A stretch of 64,000 bases of DNA from Rhodospirillaceae bacterium (GTDB taxonomy: Bacteria > Pseudomonadota > Alphaproteobacteria > Rhodospirillales > Rhodospirillaceae): contig JAVJSV010000011.1 of NCBI GenBank assembly GCA_040219235.1, forward strand, positions 930,001-994,000, in the 5' to 3' direction. The stretch's first letter is position 1. The number at the start of each line of letters is the position of its first letter. Made by a program: the position numbers and the translations under genes. Shown here in pieces: positions 32,803-41,951 of this stretch. The notes below the pieces were generated by a model. The model was not told the DNA's origin and did no database searches. It saw nothing but the letters and a program-made list of their open reading frames with translations.

Positions 32803-34215
32803 ATGACAGATGCCACGCCAGAGACGGCGTCTATAACGCGCGCGGTTGGAGATAACCCAGAACGCACCCTGCCGCTCCATGTCTGCTTGGGGTGGGGTGT
32901 TGGCAGTCTCGGCATGGCTGTGATGTTCGGTTTGATCAATACGTTTGCCCTGAGCTTCATGGTCAATCAACTGGCGATTTCCGCCGGTTTTGCTGGGCTA
33001 CTTATAGGTCTGTCCAAAATTTACGATGGTGTAACAGACCCTTTGATGGGTGTGATCTCTGACAAGACCAACACACGCATGGGACGCCGGCGGCCCTATC
33101 TGTTGGTGGGAGCGTTTATGCTGGCCGCCAGCATGGTCTTGACGTTCAACGTGCCGGCCTTCGTGTCGCCAGAGAATGCGTTGCTTTACATGACCGTTAT
33201 CCTGCTGTTCTACGCAACGGCGTACACAGTGTTCAATGTGCCTTATCTGGCGATGCCTGCCGAGATGACTGATGGCTATCATGAGCGCTCATACCTTATG
33301 AGTTTTCGCGTGTATGGCATTGCGGCTGCTGGCTTCGTCGGTTTGGCAGCAGGACCTATGTTGATTGATGGATTTGGCGGTGGCCGCGCTGGCTTTGAAG
33401 CGATGGCCTGGATTATGGGAGGCGCCGTCCTCGCTTCGTCTCTGTTGTGCTTCTACTTCACCAAAGATGCGCCGTTTAAGAATAAGGTCACAACATCTCA
33501 TTATACTTTGAAAGAACAGATCAGGTTGGCCATTGAGAACCGTCCGTTTATGTGGCTGATGATCTCGAAGTTATGTGGACTTCTCGGTAGTGCGCTGAGC
33601 GCGCCAGCCAAAGCTTTTTTCTTCCCGTTGGTATTGGGGGCCAGTCTCACCAGCTTTGGCTATTACTGGGTTGCGTTCTACATTGCGATGGTTGCGTCTC
33701 AGCCCTTTTGGCTCCGCTACGGAAAGAACCATGGCAAGCGGAACATCTTCATTTTTGCGTTGATCGCAACAGCAGTCGTCAACCTGACATGGCTTATTGC
33801 AACGCCTACAGAACCCTATGCCGTCACAATCATCAGAGGCTTGTTCTTAGGCTTCTTCGGCGGCGCGACTCTGTTGATGGGGCAGGCTATGCTGCCGGAC
33901 ACGATGGAATATGACGTGCGCCGCACCGGCATTCGTCGTGAAGGTGTTTACGCCGGGTTTTATACCACCATCGAAAAGTTTTCTTATGCAGCCGGGCCAG
34001 CAATTACAGGACTTTTATTGGCAGCGGCTGGATATGTTGCCTCAAGCGACGGCTTTGCGGCCCAGCCTCAGAGTGCGATTATCGCCATCTATATCTGTGC
34101 AGCGGGCATTCCAGCTTTGATGGGGTTTGTTGGGGCCTTGTGCCTCACGCAGTATGACCTCACTGAAGAGAAGCTGAAGGCCACGCGGTTGGTGAGTGAA
34201 ACAGCCGTCGAATAG
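32803..34215 (+). CDS. GPH-family (MFS) cation-coupled sugar-type transporter
   Basis: About 470 residues, 12 transmembrane helices, with the family motif DGVTDPLMGVISDKTNTRMGRRRPYLL after helix 2 and a repeat of the loop in the second half (PDTMEYDVRRTGIRREGVYAGFYT). GPH members carry glycosides, uronides or related solutes with H+ or Na+. ATG 32803 has AGAGGG upstream; a TTG two codons earlier is not favoured. Last gene of the methyltransferase unit. Confidence 0.88.
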   Translation: MTDATPETASITRAVGDNPERTLPLHVCLGWGVGSLGMAVMFGLINTFALSFMVNQLAISAGFAGLLIGLSKIYDGVTDPLMGVISDKTNTRMGRRRPYLLVGAFMLAASMVLTFNVPAFVSPENALLYMTVILLFYATAYTVFNVPYLAMPAEMTDGYHERSYLMSFRVYGIAAAGFVGLAAGPMLIDGFGGGRAGFEAMAWIMGGAVLASSLLCFYFTKDAPFKNKVTTSHYTLKEQIRLAIENRPFMWLMISKLCGLLGSALSAPAKAFFFPLVLGASLTSFGYYWVAFYIAMVASQPFWLRYGKNHGKRNIFIFALIATAVVNLTWLIATPTEPYAVTIIRGLFLGFFGGATLLMGQAMLPDTMEYDVRRTGIRREGVYAGFYTTIEKFSYAAGPAITGLLLAAAGYVASSDGFAAQPQSAIIAIYICAAGIPALMGFVGALCLTQYDLTEEKLKATRLVSETAVE

Positions 34216-34245
34216 AGAACGTTGGCTAGAAAGCCTCGGCTCAGC

Positions 34246-35661
34246 TTAAAGCGATTCTAGGAAAGAAATAAGATCGGCGCGGTCAGCGGCAGGCAGGGTT
34301 CTGAAAACTTCTTTAGAGGCTTCCGCTTCGCCACCATGCCAAAGGATGGCCTCAGCCAGGCCACGCGCCCGCCCATCATGCAAAAAGTAAGTGTGCCCGG
34401 ATACTTTTTCGGTCAGGCCGATGCCCCACAACGGCGCGGTCCGCCATTCTGATCCGCTGGCCAGAAAATCAGGCCGACCGTCAGACAGACCATCGCCGAG
34501 ATCATGCAAGAGCAGGTCTGTAAATGGGTGAATGGTCTGCTCGGCGAGGTCTTGTGTGCGGGGGTCGACGCCGGTCTCTAGCGTCGGCATATGGCAGGAT
34601 TGACAGCCAGCCTGCATAAACAGGGTTTGACCTCTAACAACTTCTGGCAGGGTTGCGCCCCGTTGCTTGGGTACGGCCAGGCGCCGCATGTAGACGTTTA
34701 GCTGGTTCAGAAAAGCCCCCGTCATCTCGATGCCATCGTGGTTTGCGGCGGATAAGCACGCGGTTTGAGTACTTTCGCAGTTGTCGGTCGGGCGCACGGG
34801 CGTGGTAATGCCCATGTCGCCGACTGCCGCCCCGGAATTCTGATTGGTTAGATTGGAGACATTAGCTTTCCAGCCGAATTTTCCTGTCGCCATCTTCTGA
34901 TCACGCTCATTCCACACCACGTTGACGCGGCCTGAGATGCCGTCACCATCAGCGTCATCGGGGTCGGCGAGGGCGTATAACAAATCGTCAGTGACCATTT
35001 CCAGTAGGCCGAGGCCGATCACAGCGTTGGCAACGCGTGGTGAGGTCATGATGGTGTCTGGCATGGGTCCGTAGGCGAGGTCTTCAAAACGAATGACAGG
35101 TTTGCGCAGGCTGTAGGGGGTGCCGTCGCTATAGGTGCCTGTCGTTTCTTGCCATTCCATGATGGCGCGCCCTTCTGCGGCGACCCCGTCTATCCCGCGG
35201 TCTTGAAGCTGGTCCCCGTAGTTAGGCACCCCGAGGGGCCCGCCGGTGCCGGATTGTCCTGGAACACTCAGGCGCACGAGGATCGAGTCCATGGGGGCGC
35301 CCACGGTCTCTGGCGGCGCGCCGCGCCCGTTGTTGACGTGACAGTCAGAGCAGGCCTCCCGGTTGAATAGCGGACCGAGCCCGTCGGTGGTGGGTTGCGG
35401 GCCGGGGTGCGGTGTCCAGAAGGTGTTGAACAGTTGATTGCCAAAGGTGAAACCCGGTTTAACCTCGGCGGGCGCGTTGGCGGTGATGAAGGTGTACGCC
35501 TCCGAGGTTGCAACCGGGCGCGTTGTCTCACCGCCCAAGTTGGGTGAGAGGGGCACGGCCAGCAATCGGTCGCGCACAGAGGTATCCAAGGCGTGGGCAC
35601 AGCCAATGAGGCTGAGTCCGAATAGAGCTGCAACAGACGTAGCAGAAGGGAAGTGCATCAA
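34246..35661 (-). CDS. Di-heme DUF1111 (thiol-oxidoreductase-like) cytochrome
   Basis: 471 residues with a signal peptide (LFGLSLIGCAHA, possible lipobox) and two heme c sites, CSDCH (early) and CQSCH (late), each in the DUF1111 setting (GPLFNREACSDCHVNNGRG, RGQTLFMQAGCQSCHMPTLETG). The C-terminal AEAILWHGGEA and FRTLPAADRADLISFLESL resemble the MauG/CcpA class. It would transfer electrons in the periplasm, perhaps with peroxidase-like chemistry. A cytochrome b561 gene is divergent from it about 420 bases away. Confidence 0.88.
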   Translation of the reverse strand: MMHFPSATSVAALFGLSLIGCAHALDTSVRDRLLAVPLSPNLGGETTRPVATSEAYTFITANAPAEVKPGFTFGNQLFNTFWTPHPGPQPTTDGLGPLFNREACSDCHVNNGRGAPPETVGAPMDSILVRLSVPGQSGTGGPLGVPNYGDQLQDRGIDGVAAEGRAIMEWQETTGTYSDGTPYSLRKPVIRFEDLAYGPMPDTIMTSPRVANAVIGLGLLEMVTDDLLYALADPDDADGDGISGRVNVVWNERDQKMATGKFGWKANVSNLTNQNSGAAVGDMGITTPVRPTDNCESTQTACLSAANHDGIEMTGAFLNQLNVYMRRLAVPKQRGATLPEVVRGQTLFMQAGCQSCHMPTLETGVDPRTQDLAEQTIHPFTDLLLHDLGDGLSDGRPDFLASGSEWRTAPLWGIGLTEKVSGHTYFLHDGRARGLAEAILWHGGEAEASKEVFRTLPAADRADLISFLESL

Positions 35662-35900
35662 TAACGATCCTTAAGGTCTCAAAGTCCGGCGCTGGCACCA
35701 GACCCGGTTGGAGGTGCAATGACATCATCTTTGCGACGGTCTTTCCACTCATAATCCAGGGTCTGGAGGCGGAATGTCAGGCCCGTCGCCTAAGCCCCTT
35801 GTAGAACCCTAGACTCCTGTCCGCAGGCTGGAAGCCCTTTGGCAGAATTCTGCGCTTTTTTATGATCTGAGTTTTTCTGGTGGGGGCTCTCACCTTGGTT

Positions 35901-36009
35901 CGAGCCCATGCACGACTGGTTCCGGTCAAACAAGCCCATGCACGTATGATCGGAGGAACGAGCCCATGGACCCCGTTCAACCGCCCCCCTTGGAACGAGC
36001 CCATGCACG
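35901..36009 (+). repeat. Four spaced copies of a GAGCCCATGCACG-like 14-mer
   Basis: Copies at 35901-35914, 35931-35944, 35959-35972 (CCATGGACC variant) and 35996-36009, all in one orientation, spaced about 28-37 bases start to start. They occupy the 35662-36082 gap between the divergent DUF1111 and cytochrome b561 genes. No protein is credible here. They may be repeated binding sites or remnants of local duplication. Confidence 0.7.
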
Positions 36010-36082
36010 GTTTTGCGGCTCGGCCCTTGCCACGGGCCGAGGATCAAGGAACCATGGCGGTGGAAATGCGGAGGGGCGATTT

Positions 36083-36706
36083 ATGGCGACAGAGTCTGAA
36101 ACAACCTGGGGCAGCCGGGCCAAGTGGCTGCATTGGCTGATTGCCTTTATGATTTTGGTGGAAGTGCCGGTGGGCTATGTGATGTCCACCACATACGGCG
36201 CGTCCTTCAAAGACGAGACCATGCTGGGCCTGCACAATTTGATGGCCCAAATTCACATCACCAATGGCGTGCTGATTCTGGCGCTGGTGAGTTATCGCCT
36301 GAGCTGGCGGTTCAGAAACCCGGCACCGGACTTGCCAGCATCGTTGGCGGCGTATCAGAAAGTGGTCGCCCGACTGACGCATGGGTTTCTGTATGCGCTG
36401 TTGTTCATCATGCCGCTGTCGGGCTGGGCCGCTAACTCCGTGCTGGGGGACTCACCGCAGTTTGGGGAGACGGAATTGTGGTTTTTTGCGTGGGATATCC
36501 TGCCGCCGATACTCCCGCAACTGCCCTTGGACCACATGTTTGGATACGTCTTCTTCGCCAACATTCACCGCTATGCATTGTATGCCGGAGGGGTGATTCT
36601 CAGCCTGCATATCATCGCCGCGCTGTGGCATCACTTTGCCCGCAAAGACAACATTCTGCTGCGCATATGGCCGGCGGGGCGCATGGAGTCAGAGCGGGAA
36701 CGCTGA
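36083..36706 (+). CDS. Cytochrome b561
   Basis: ATG 36083 (MATESETTWGSRAKW), with GGAGGGG upstream, gives about 207 residues with four TM helices. Candidate heme-ligand histidines are KWLHWLIAF, MAQIHITNG, LTHGFLY and the IHRYALYAGGVILSLHIIAALWHHF region. A longer open frame reaches 35966 but passes through the repeat array and is not favoured. It moves electrons between quinone and periplasmic acceptors in the inner membrane, possibly with the neighbouring di-heme protein. Confidence 0.9.
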   Translation: MATESETTWGSRAKWLHWLIAFMILVEVPVGYVMSTTYGASFKDETMLGLHNLMAQIHITNGVLILALVSYRLSWRFRNPAPDLPASLAAYQKVVARLTHGFLYALLFIMPLSGWAANSVLGDSPQFGETELWFFAWDILPPILPQLPLDHMFGYVFFANIHRYALYAGGVILSLHIIAALWHHFARKDNILLRIWPAGRMESERER

Positions 36707-36742
36707 CTCCTCTTTGACCGCCGCACATTATTCCACCGCGCC

Positions 36743-37945
36743 TTACTCCGCCGCGTGCACTTGTCCTGGCATCTTTCTGGGCATATGTGTGTCTTCTTGC
36801 TCGGCTGACAACGCGCGCAGGTGCGGCATCACTTCGGTCGCGAACAGGTTCATGTTTTTGGCGGTCAGGTCGGCGGGGAGCGTGCCGAACTGCAGCATGG
36901 TCAGCAGGTGCCCCATGCGCATGTCTTTCCAATAGTCTTCGATTTGTTGACGTACGGTTTCAGCACTGCCGCAAATAAACATGCCCATATCGATGGACAG
37001 CTCCAGCGTAATGTCGCCGGTGATCTGGGCTTTTGTTCTGGCCACACCCTTCATGGATTCAATCGAGGAATAGCCGGGCGGGAGCAGCATCTCGATCGGC
37101 ATTTTGAGAAACTTATTGCGGAAATTCTCGTAGTGGATCTTGGCTTCTTTACGGGCGATCTCGTCTGTTTCGGCGACATAAATTGGGAGTGCCCAACCCA
37201 GTTGGTGGTCGGTCGCGGTGTAGCCATAGTCTTCCGCCTGATCACGGTATTGCTGTAAATACTTTCGCACCGATTTGATCGGGCTGAAGGTTTGCAGATA
37301 GGTGTATTTGCGGTCGGGGTGCGCGGCCCAGACGATGGTTTCTTTCGAGCCCTGAGACGGCACCCAAATGGGCGGGTGGGGGTCTTGATAGGGCCGCGGC
37401 CAAACGTTGACGTATTCGTGGTTGTAATGCTTGCCGTGAAAGCTGGTGATGCCAGGTTGCGTCCAGGCTTGGATGATCATGTCATGGGCTTCATGGAAGC
37501 GCTCATGACTGAACGCCGGGTTGGTGCCCCAGACGTGATACTCAGCCCCAATGCCGCGCACCATGCCCGTGATGAGACGCCCGCGCGTGAGGGTATCAAT
37601 CATGGCGTGTTCTTCCGCCAGCGTGAGGGGATGATCGCGCAAGGGCAACGCGCTGCCGAGGATCGCAATGGTGACGTTTTTAGTGCGCCGCGCCAGGGCC
37701 GAGGCGGTGACGATGGGCGAAGGCATCATGCCATAGGCGGTGGAGTGATGTTCATTCACGGCAATGCCGTCGAAGCCCAGATCTTCGCCGCGCTCCAACT
37801 CGCCAAGGTAGCGGTCATACAAATCAGCACCGGCTTCTTTGTCGTACAGGGTGTTGGGGGTGTGCAGCCAGGCGGTCGGGTACTTGGCAGCTTCTTCCAG
37901 GTCCAACGCGGCATAGGGCATGAGGTGAAAGAGGGTGAATTTCAT
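36743..37945 (-). CDS. Luciferase-like (LLM) flavin-dependent monooxygenase
   Basis: 400 residues of bacterial-luciferase type: start FTLFHLMPYAALDLEEA, GFDGIAVNEHHSTAYGMMPSP, RGRLITGMVRGIGAEYHVWG, PHPPIWVPSQGSKET. These enzymes use FMNH2 and O2 to insert oxygen. Its start overlaps the stop of the alpha/beta hydrolase gene by four bases (ATGA), so the two are coupled, and a GntR regulator is divergent. A monooxygenase-hydrolase pair suggests ring or ester cleavage of an aromatic or related substrate; the exact substrate is unknown. Confidence 0.88.
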   Translation of the reverse strand: MKFTLFHLMPYAALDLEEAAKYPTAWLHTPNTLYDKEAGADLYDRYLGELERGEDLGFDGIAVNEHHSTAYGMMPSPIVTASALARRTKNVTIAILGSALPLRDHPLTLAEEHAMIDTLTRGRLITGMVRGIGAEYHVWGTNPAFSHERFHEAHDMIIQAWTQPGITSFHGKHYNHEYVNVWPRPYQDPHPPIWVPSQGSKETIVWAAHPDRKYTYLQTFSPIKSVRKYLQQYRDQAEDYGYTATDHQLGWALPIYVAETDEIARKEAKIHYENFRNKFLKMPIEMLLPPGYSSIESMKGVARTKAQITGDITLELSIDMGMFICGSAETVRQQIEDYWKDMRMGHLLTMLQFGTLPADLTAKNMNLFATEVMPHLRALSAEQEDTHMPRKMPGQVHAAE

Positions 37946-38715
37946 GACGAGAACCCCTTGATCAAGGCAAACAGTTCAGCGGGCTTTTCGATCTGCGGGA
38001 GATGGCCGCACTCCTGCAGCATGACCAACTGGGCACCCGGAATACGCGCTGCCAGCGCTTCGCCGTAAGGGGGCGGAAAGACAGGGTCTTGCTCGCCCCA
38101 TATCACCTGGGTCGGCACGGTGATGCGGTGCAGCCATTTGTGCAAATGGGGATCAAAGAAACGTGGCTCCCAGGCGAGGCGCGCGGTGGTGAATTCGTTT
38201 TTGATTGCGGTTTCGTCTTGTTCGGGTGTGGTCGGTAACGCGAGAAGTTTTTCGGCCAATGCCTCATCGTGAATCATCGTGCGGTAGCGGGTTTCTTTAT
38301 CCCACATGAACAGGTCGCCCTTTTTGACACCGGGCACGTTCAAGCCAGCTGCGCCAATGAGCGTCAGGTGACCGATCCGTTCGGTCGAGCGGACGGCGGT
38401 TTCCAGCGCAATCCATCCGCCTAAAGATTGACCGGCCACATGGACATCCCACAGGTCGAGGGCTTCGAGAAAGTCCAGATAGAAGAACGCCATGTCGTGA
38501 ATGGTGTCGAGCCAGTCGGGCATGTCGCTGTCGCCGAAGCCGGGGTGATCGGGGACAATGACATCGTGTTCCTCTGTGAGGCTGGAACAGAACCCAAGCG
38601 CATTACCGGCCCCCCCGGCACCATGTAAAAAAAGCAGCACCGGGCCTTTGCCGCCGCGGCGATAGGTGATCTTGGTGCCGTTGATGTCGACTGTTTTGGT
38701 GTTCAGGCTGGTCAC
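37942..38715 (-). CDS. Alpha/beta hydrolase (MhpC-like)
   Basis: 257 residues with the complete triad: nucleophile GQSLGG, acid in WGEQDPVFPP, and His in ECGHLPQIEKP; oxyanion strand LLFLHGAGGAGNAL. No signal peptide. Similar to meta-cleavage-product hydrolases and esterases. First gene of the unit with the LLM monooxygenase, transcribed away from the GntR gene. The two GTATAC-centred sites lie 33-92 bases upstream of its start. Confidence 0.88.
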   Translation of the reverse strand: MTSLNTKTVDINGTKITYRRGGKGPVLLFLHGAGGAGNALGFCSSLTEEHDVIVPDHPGFGDSDMPDWLDTIHDMAFFYLDFLEALDLWDVHVAGQSLGGWIALETAVRSTERIGHLTLIGAAGLNVPGVKKGDLFMWDKETRYRTMIHDEALAEKLLALPTTPEQDETAIKNEFTTARLAWEPRFFDPHLHKWLHRITVPTQVIWGEQDPVFPPPYGEALAARIPGAQLVMLQECGHLPQIEKPAELFALIKGFSS

Positions 38716-38744
38716 GGCGCTTCCTCCATGTCGCTTGACTTATA

Positions 38745-38757
38745 ATGGTATACAATA
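38745..38757. promoter_or_regulatory. Candidate GntR operator, site 1
   Basis: ATGGTATACAATA with core GTATAC (38748-38753), in the divergent hydrolase/GntR intergenic region. It matches site 2 over GTATACAATA, with cores 52 bases apart, close to five helical turns. Confidence 0.6.
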
Positions 38758-38797
38758 ATGAGAATAATAAGGGATTATTCAACACTTATCAGTTATT

Positions 38798-38807
38798 TTG
38801 TATACAA
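38798..38807. promoter_or_regulatory. Candidate GntR operator, site 2
   Basis: TTGTATACAA is a perfect 10-bp palindrome (core 38800-38805), the type of dyad bound by FadR/VanR-subfamily GntR regulators. It lies 45-54 bases before the GntR ATG. Confidence 0.65.
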
Positions 38808-38851
38808 TACGGCCAATTGACAGGTCTTTCATCGCCAGAGATTGTAGTTTT

Positions 38852-39544
38852 ATGCCCAATGATGCGCTTCACCCGTCTGAGACCTTGGCTGCCCCCGAAA
38901 AAGAGCGGGCCGCAGACCGTGCCTATGAAGCGATTCGCGCCCGCATTATCGACGGGTCTTTGCCTTCGGGTGCTTTTTTGGTCGAGCAAGATCTTGCCGA
39001 AGTGATTGGCGTGAGCCGCACGCCGGTGCGGGATGCGCTGCGCCGTTTGGAAAGCGAAGGGCTGGTGTCCATGAGCGGGTACAAGCGCGCCATTGTGCGC
39101 GATTTTACCGAGGAAGAAATTGAGGAATGCTTCCAGTTGCGCGCGCTGTTCGAGAGCTATGCCGCAGCGCAGGCCGCCACACGTTTAACGCCTGACGCTA
39201 TCGTGCAGCTCAAAGATCTGGCGAATGCCATGGAGACCGCTGTTGCGGAAGGCGGGGCCAGCGCGACGTTGCGGTTTTCAGATTTAAACGACACCTTTCA
39301 TAAAGTCATTCTGGAGCACGCGGGAACGCGGCGCATGACCGACCTGCTGCATCCCTTGATGCAGGTTCAACTGGTGTTGATGAAACGCTATCAGCACACC
39401 ATACACCAACACTTAGAACGCAGTTGCTGGCATCACCGGGAGTTGATTGCTGCCTTTGAGGCCAAAGACGTGGCATGGGCTGAAACTCAGATGCGCACGC
39501 ATATGTTGTCGGCTAAAAATGCTGGCGTGCCGGATCAAGTGTGA
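38852..39544 (+). CDS. GntR-family regulator (FadR/FCD subfamily)
   Basis: About 230 residues from ATG 38852: winged HTH at about 12-80 (RAYEAIRARIIDGSLPSGAFLVEQDLAEVIGVSRTPVRDALRRLE) and an all-helical FCD effector domain at about 95-215 with candidate metal-ligand positions DTFHK and HRELI. A TTG at 38798 is open but lies on the operator. It is divergent from the hydrolase/LLM unit and probably represses it until a substrate-derived acid binds the FCD domain (inference from family). A terminator follows. Confidence 0.9.
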   Translation: MPNDALHPSETLAAPEKERAADRAYEAIRARIIDGSLPSGAFLVEQDLAEVIGVSRTPVRDALRRLESEGLVSMSGYKRAIVRDFTEEEIEECFQLRALFESYAAAQAATRLTPDAIVQLKDLANAMETAVAEGGASATLRFSDLNDTFHKVILEHAGTRRMTDLLHPLMQVQLVLMKRYQHTIHQHLERSCWHHRELIAAFEAKDVAWAETQMRTHMLSAKNAGVPDQV

Positions 39545-39565
39545 CAGCACCCAAACATGACATAG

Positions 39566-39604
39566 AAAAAGGCCAGCTCACCGGGGGCAGTGAACTGGCC
39601 TTTT
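39566..39604 (+). terminator. Intrinsic terminator after the GntR gene
   Basis: AAAAAGGCCAGCTCAC pairs with GTGAACTGGCCTTTT across a short loop, ending in a T run, 21 bases past the GntR stop. Confidence 0.85.
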
Positions 39605-39642
39605 GTTTGGGTTCGGGGGGAAAGCTGGGGAGATCCCGAACC

Positions 39643-40869
39643 CTAGACCTGTGACGTCTGCAGGCTGGCGCTCTGTGCGCTGCGCCCGGTGGCTTTTGGA
39701 ACGGGCTTGCCTTCTTTGTTTTGGGCCAGCATTAGAACGCTGACCCCAACAAGGATAGAGAGCAGTGAGCCGCCCAGGACGCCCAATCGCAAGTCAGTCG
39801 CATAGGCTTGCGGATCAAGAGCCAACGTACCGATGAACAAGCTCATGGTGAAACCCACACCGGTCAGGATGCCGACGCCATACAGTTGCAGCCATGAGGC
39901 GCCAGCGGGAAGCTGTGCCCAGCCCAACTTGATCGCCGTCCAGCAGAAGGCGAACACCCCGAATTGTTTGCCCAGGAACAGTCCGAGTGCGATGCCTAGC
40001 GGGACCGTTCCAAAGGCAGATTCTAAGCTGAGGCCGCTGAAGGAGACGCCCGCGTTGGCAAACGCGAACACCGGGATGACACCGAACGCGACTGAAGGGT
40101 GAAGGGCATGCTCGAGGTCACGCACGGGCGACTTGGACGGATCTCTTTTGTTCCGCATCGGAATGAACATCGCCAATAACACACCAGCTAAGGTGGCATG
40201 GACATCAGACTTCAGGACAGAGACCCACAACACGAAACCGATCATCATGTAGGGCGCGAGATCAGTAACGTTTCTTCGATTAAACATCGCAAGAACAACC
40301 GTAGCGACCCCCGCAATCGCGAGTGGGATCATTTCAACGCTCTCTGTATAGAACACCGCAATAATGACGATGGCACCGACATCATCAATGATCGCCAAAG
40401 CCAATACAAAAACTTTCAAGGATACTGGAACGCGTGATCCCATCAACGCCAGGATGCCAACCACAAAGGCGATGTCGGTTGCGGCGGGAATAGCCCAACC
40501 GCGCAAGGCTTCTGCATCTTCCCAGTTGAAGAACGCGTAAACGAGCGCGGGGGCGACGATGCCGCCAATGGCACCGGCCAGCGGCAGGATCGCCTTTCTG
40601 GTGTCGGACAGAGTGCCTTCCAGCAATTCGCGTTTGATTTCTAAGCCGACAAGAAAGAAAAACAAGACCATCAGGCCATCGTTGATCCACAGCAGGAGCG
40701 GTTTGTCGATGCCATTACCGCCAATGAGCACTTGGACGGGTGTCGAGAGTATAGTCTCGTAGAGACCGGCAAGGGGGGAGTTGGCAACAATCAAGGCGAT
40801 TATGGCGGCGCCGATCAGGAGCAGACCGCCGAGCATTTCTTTGTTCACGGGTGTTGTATCGGGATTCAT
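39643..40869 (-). CDS. nhaA: Na+/H+ antiporter NhaA
   Basis: 408 residues with about 12 TM helices and the diagnostic paired aspartates in ALAIIDDVGAIVIIAVFY (the ion site), plus FFLVGLEIKRELLEG and LLWINDGLMVLFFF near the N-terminus. It exchanges cytoplasmic Na+ for protons, which fits a marine or saline habitat. The universal stress protein gene lies 51 bases upstream on the same strand, so the two may be co-transcribed. Confidence 0.95.
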   Translation of the reverse strand: MNPDTTPVNKEMLGGLLLIGAAIIALIVANSPLAGLYETILSTPVQVLIGGNGIDKPLLLWINDGLMVLFFFLVGLEIKRELLEGTLSDTRKAILPLAGAIGGIVAPALVYAFFNWEDAEALRGWAIPAATDIAFVVGILALMGSRVPVSLKVFVLALAIIDDVGAIVIIAVFYTESVEMIPLAIAGVATVVLAMFNRRNVTDLAPYMMIGFVLWVSVLKSDVHATLAGVLLAMFIPMRNKRDPSKSPVRDLEHALHPSVAFGVIPVFAFANAGVSFSGLSLESAFGTVPLGIALGLFLGKQFGVFAFCWTAIKLGWAQLPAGASWLQLYGVGILTGVGFTMSLFIGTLALDPQAYATDLRLGVLGGSLLSILVGVSVLMLAQNKEGKPVPKATGRSAQSASLQTSQV

Positions 40870-40920
40870 GAGACTTTTTCTTTTATTGAAATTTAAAAGG
40901 AGGTCGTGTGGTACGTGTTA

Positions 40921-41844
40921 TTATGCATAGGCGATCTTTCCTTCAAGGGTGACCGGCGAAACGAACTGACTTGGTTTTATCGTCAGAACAGAGCAGTTCA
41001 CCTGTCTGAGGACGGTCTCTGCGGTTGTTCCGATGAAGAAACCTGGGATACCTGGGCGGTCGATGGTGCCCATAACAATCAAATCAATGTTGTGGGCTTT
41101 CTCGACAGCCGTGATCGCCTGCCAGGCTTCGCCGCGTTCAATATGGGTCTGGATATCACCGAACGTTTCAAGAAAAGGCTTTAGGATCTCTGTGACAGCG
41201 TCCTCTGTCTGACTCACATGGCGTTTTAGAATTTCCGTGCGAACCGTGTCTGGCACTTCAGACTGTAGCGTGTAGGCATCGTTGCCGGTGACATCCCAGG
41301 CATGCACAACATGAAGGTCAGCGTCTTCCAGATTCGCCAGCGACGTCGCCAACTTTAGAATGTCTGTCGTGATTGCGTTCTCATGTGGAGTATGGGGATG
41401 CACATCAATCGCAGCCAAAATGCGCCGGAACTGCTTCGCCTCGCCGGGCTTAAGCACCCAAACAGGGCAAGGACATTTGCGCATGAGGTGAAGAGAGTTG
41501 CTGCCAAACAAAAGGTCGCGGAACCCGCCCGGTGCTTCAGCCGCCATCAGGACCAGATCATTTTTTTGACCCAGGACCTGTTGAATGACCTCGAAAAATA
41601 TTTTTCCACGGCGCACCACGCTGTGCGCCTCGACCCCAAGCGCGCGGATGGGGATGACAAGACCAGCAAGGGCCCGCTCACGCTCTGCGATGATGTCGGA
41701 AGACACATAGACATCCTCAATCACTTCAATGAGTGTGAGTGCGGCGTTGTTTCGTTTTGCCAGTTGTGAAGCGCGGTCGATGACTTCATCGGTGCCCTTT
41801 GCGTCGCCCACGACGGCAAGAATGTTATGAAAGCGTTTCACCAA
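40921..41844 (-). CDS. Tandem universal stress protein
   Basis: 307 residues made of two UspA domains (about 1-145 and 150-300). The second has the nucleotide-binding signature GTIDRPGIPGFFIGTTAETVL; the first has a less complete one ending FGSNSLHLMRKCPCPVWVLKP. UspE-like tandem proteins are cytoplasmic stress factors. The gene is divergent from the OxyR-like regulator, with an OxyR-type element in the 107-base gap, so oxidative-stress control is possible. Confidence 0.9.
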   Translation of the reverse strand: MVKRFHNILAVVGDAKGTDEVIDRASQLAKRNNAALTLIEVIEDVYVSSDIIAERERALAGLVIPIRALGVEAHSVVRRGKIFFEVIQQVLGQKNDLVLMAAEAPGGFRDLLFGSNSLHLMRKCPCPVWVLKPGEAKQFRRILAAIDVHPHTPHENAITTDILKLATSLANLEDADLHVVHAWDVTGNDAYTLQSEVPDTVRTEILKRHVSQTEDAVTEILKPFLETFGDIQTHIERGEAWQAITAVEKAHNIDLIVMGTIDRPGIPGFFIGTTAETVLRQVNCSVLTIKPSQFVSPVTLEGKIAYA

Positions 41845-41921
41845 AAACTCCTGTTAACGAACGTGATGGGGGTATAGGGGATTAACTTGAATAGGGAAAT
41901 AAGGTGATTATATAAATAATG

Positions 41922-41936
41922 ATAGTTTAAAACTAT
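41922..41936. promoter_or_regulatory. OxyR-type half-element (ATAG-N7-CTAT dyad)
   Basis: The 15-bp perfect dyad ATAGTTT-A-AAACTAT fits every fixed position of the E. coli OxyR element ATAGnTnnnAnCTAT. It lies 15 bases upstream of the OxyR-like gene start and within the divergent USP intergenic region. A second, poorly matching element could overlap 41899-41913. Confidence 0.65.
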
Positions 41937-41951
41937 GAAAGTGAACGCGCT

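Noticed and set aside
35662-35700. AACG with near-GTTCC (AGTCC) upstream of the DUF1111 gene
   Set aside because: The -35 block has mismatches in its key bases.
35777-36047. Overlapping short ORFs on the minus strand across the 14-mer array
   Set aside because: They exist only because the repeats are open in several frames; no ribosome site or family resemblance.
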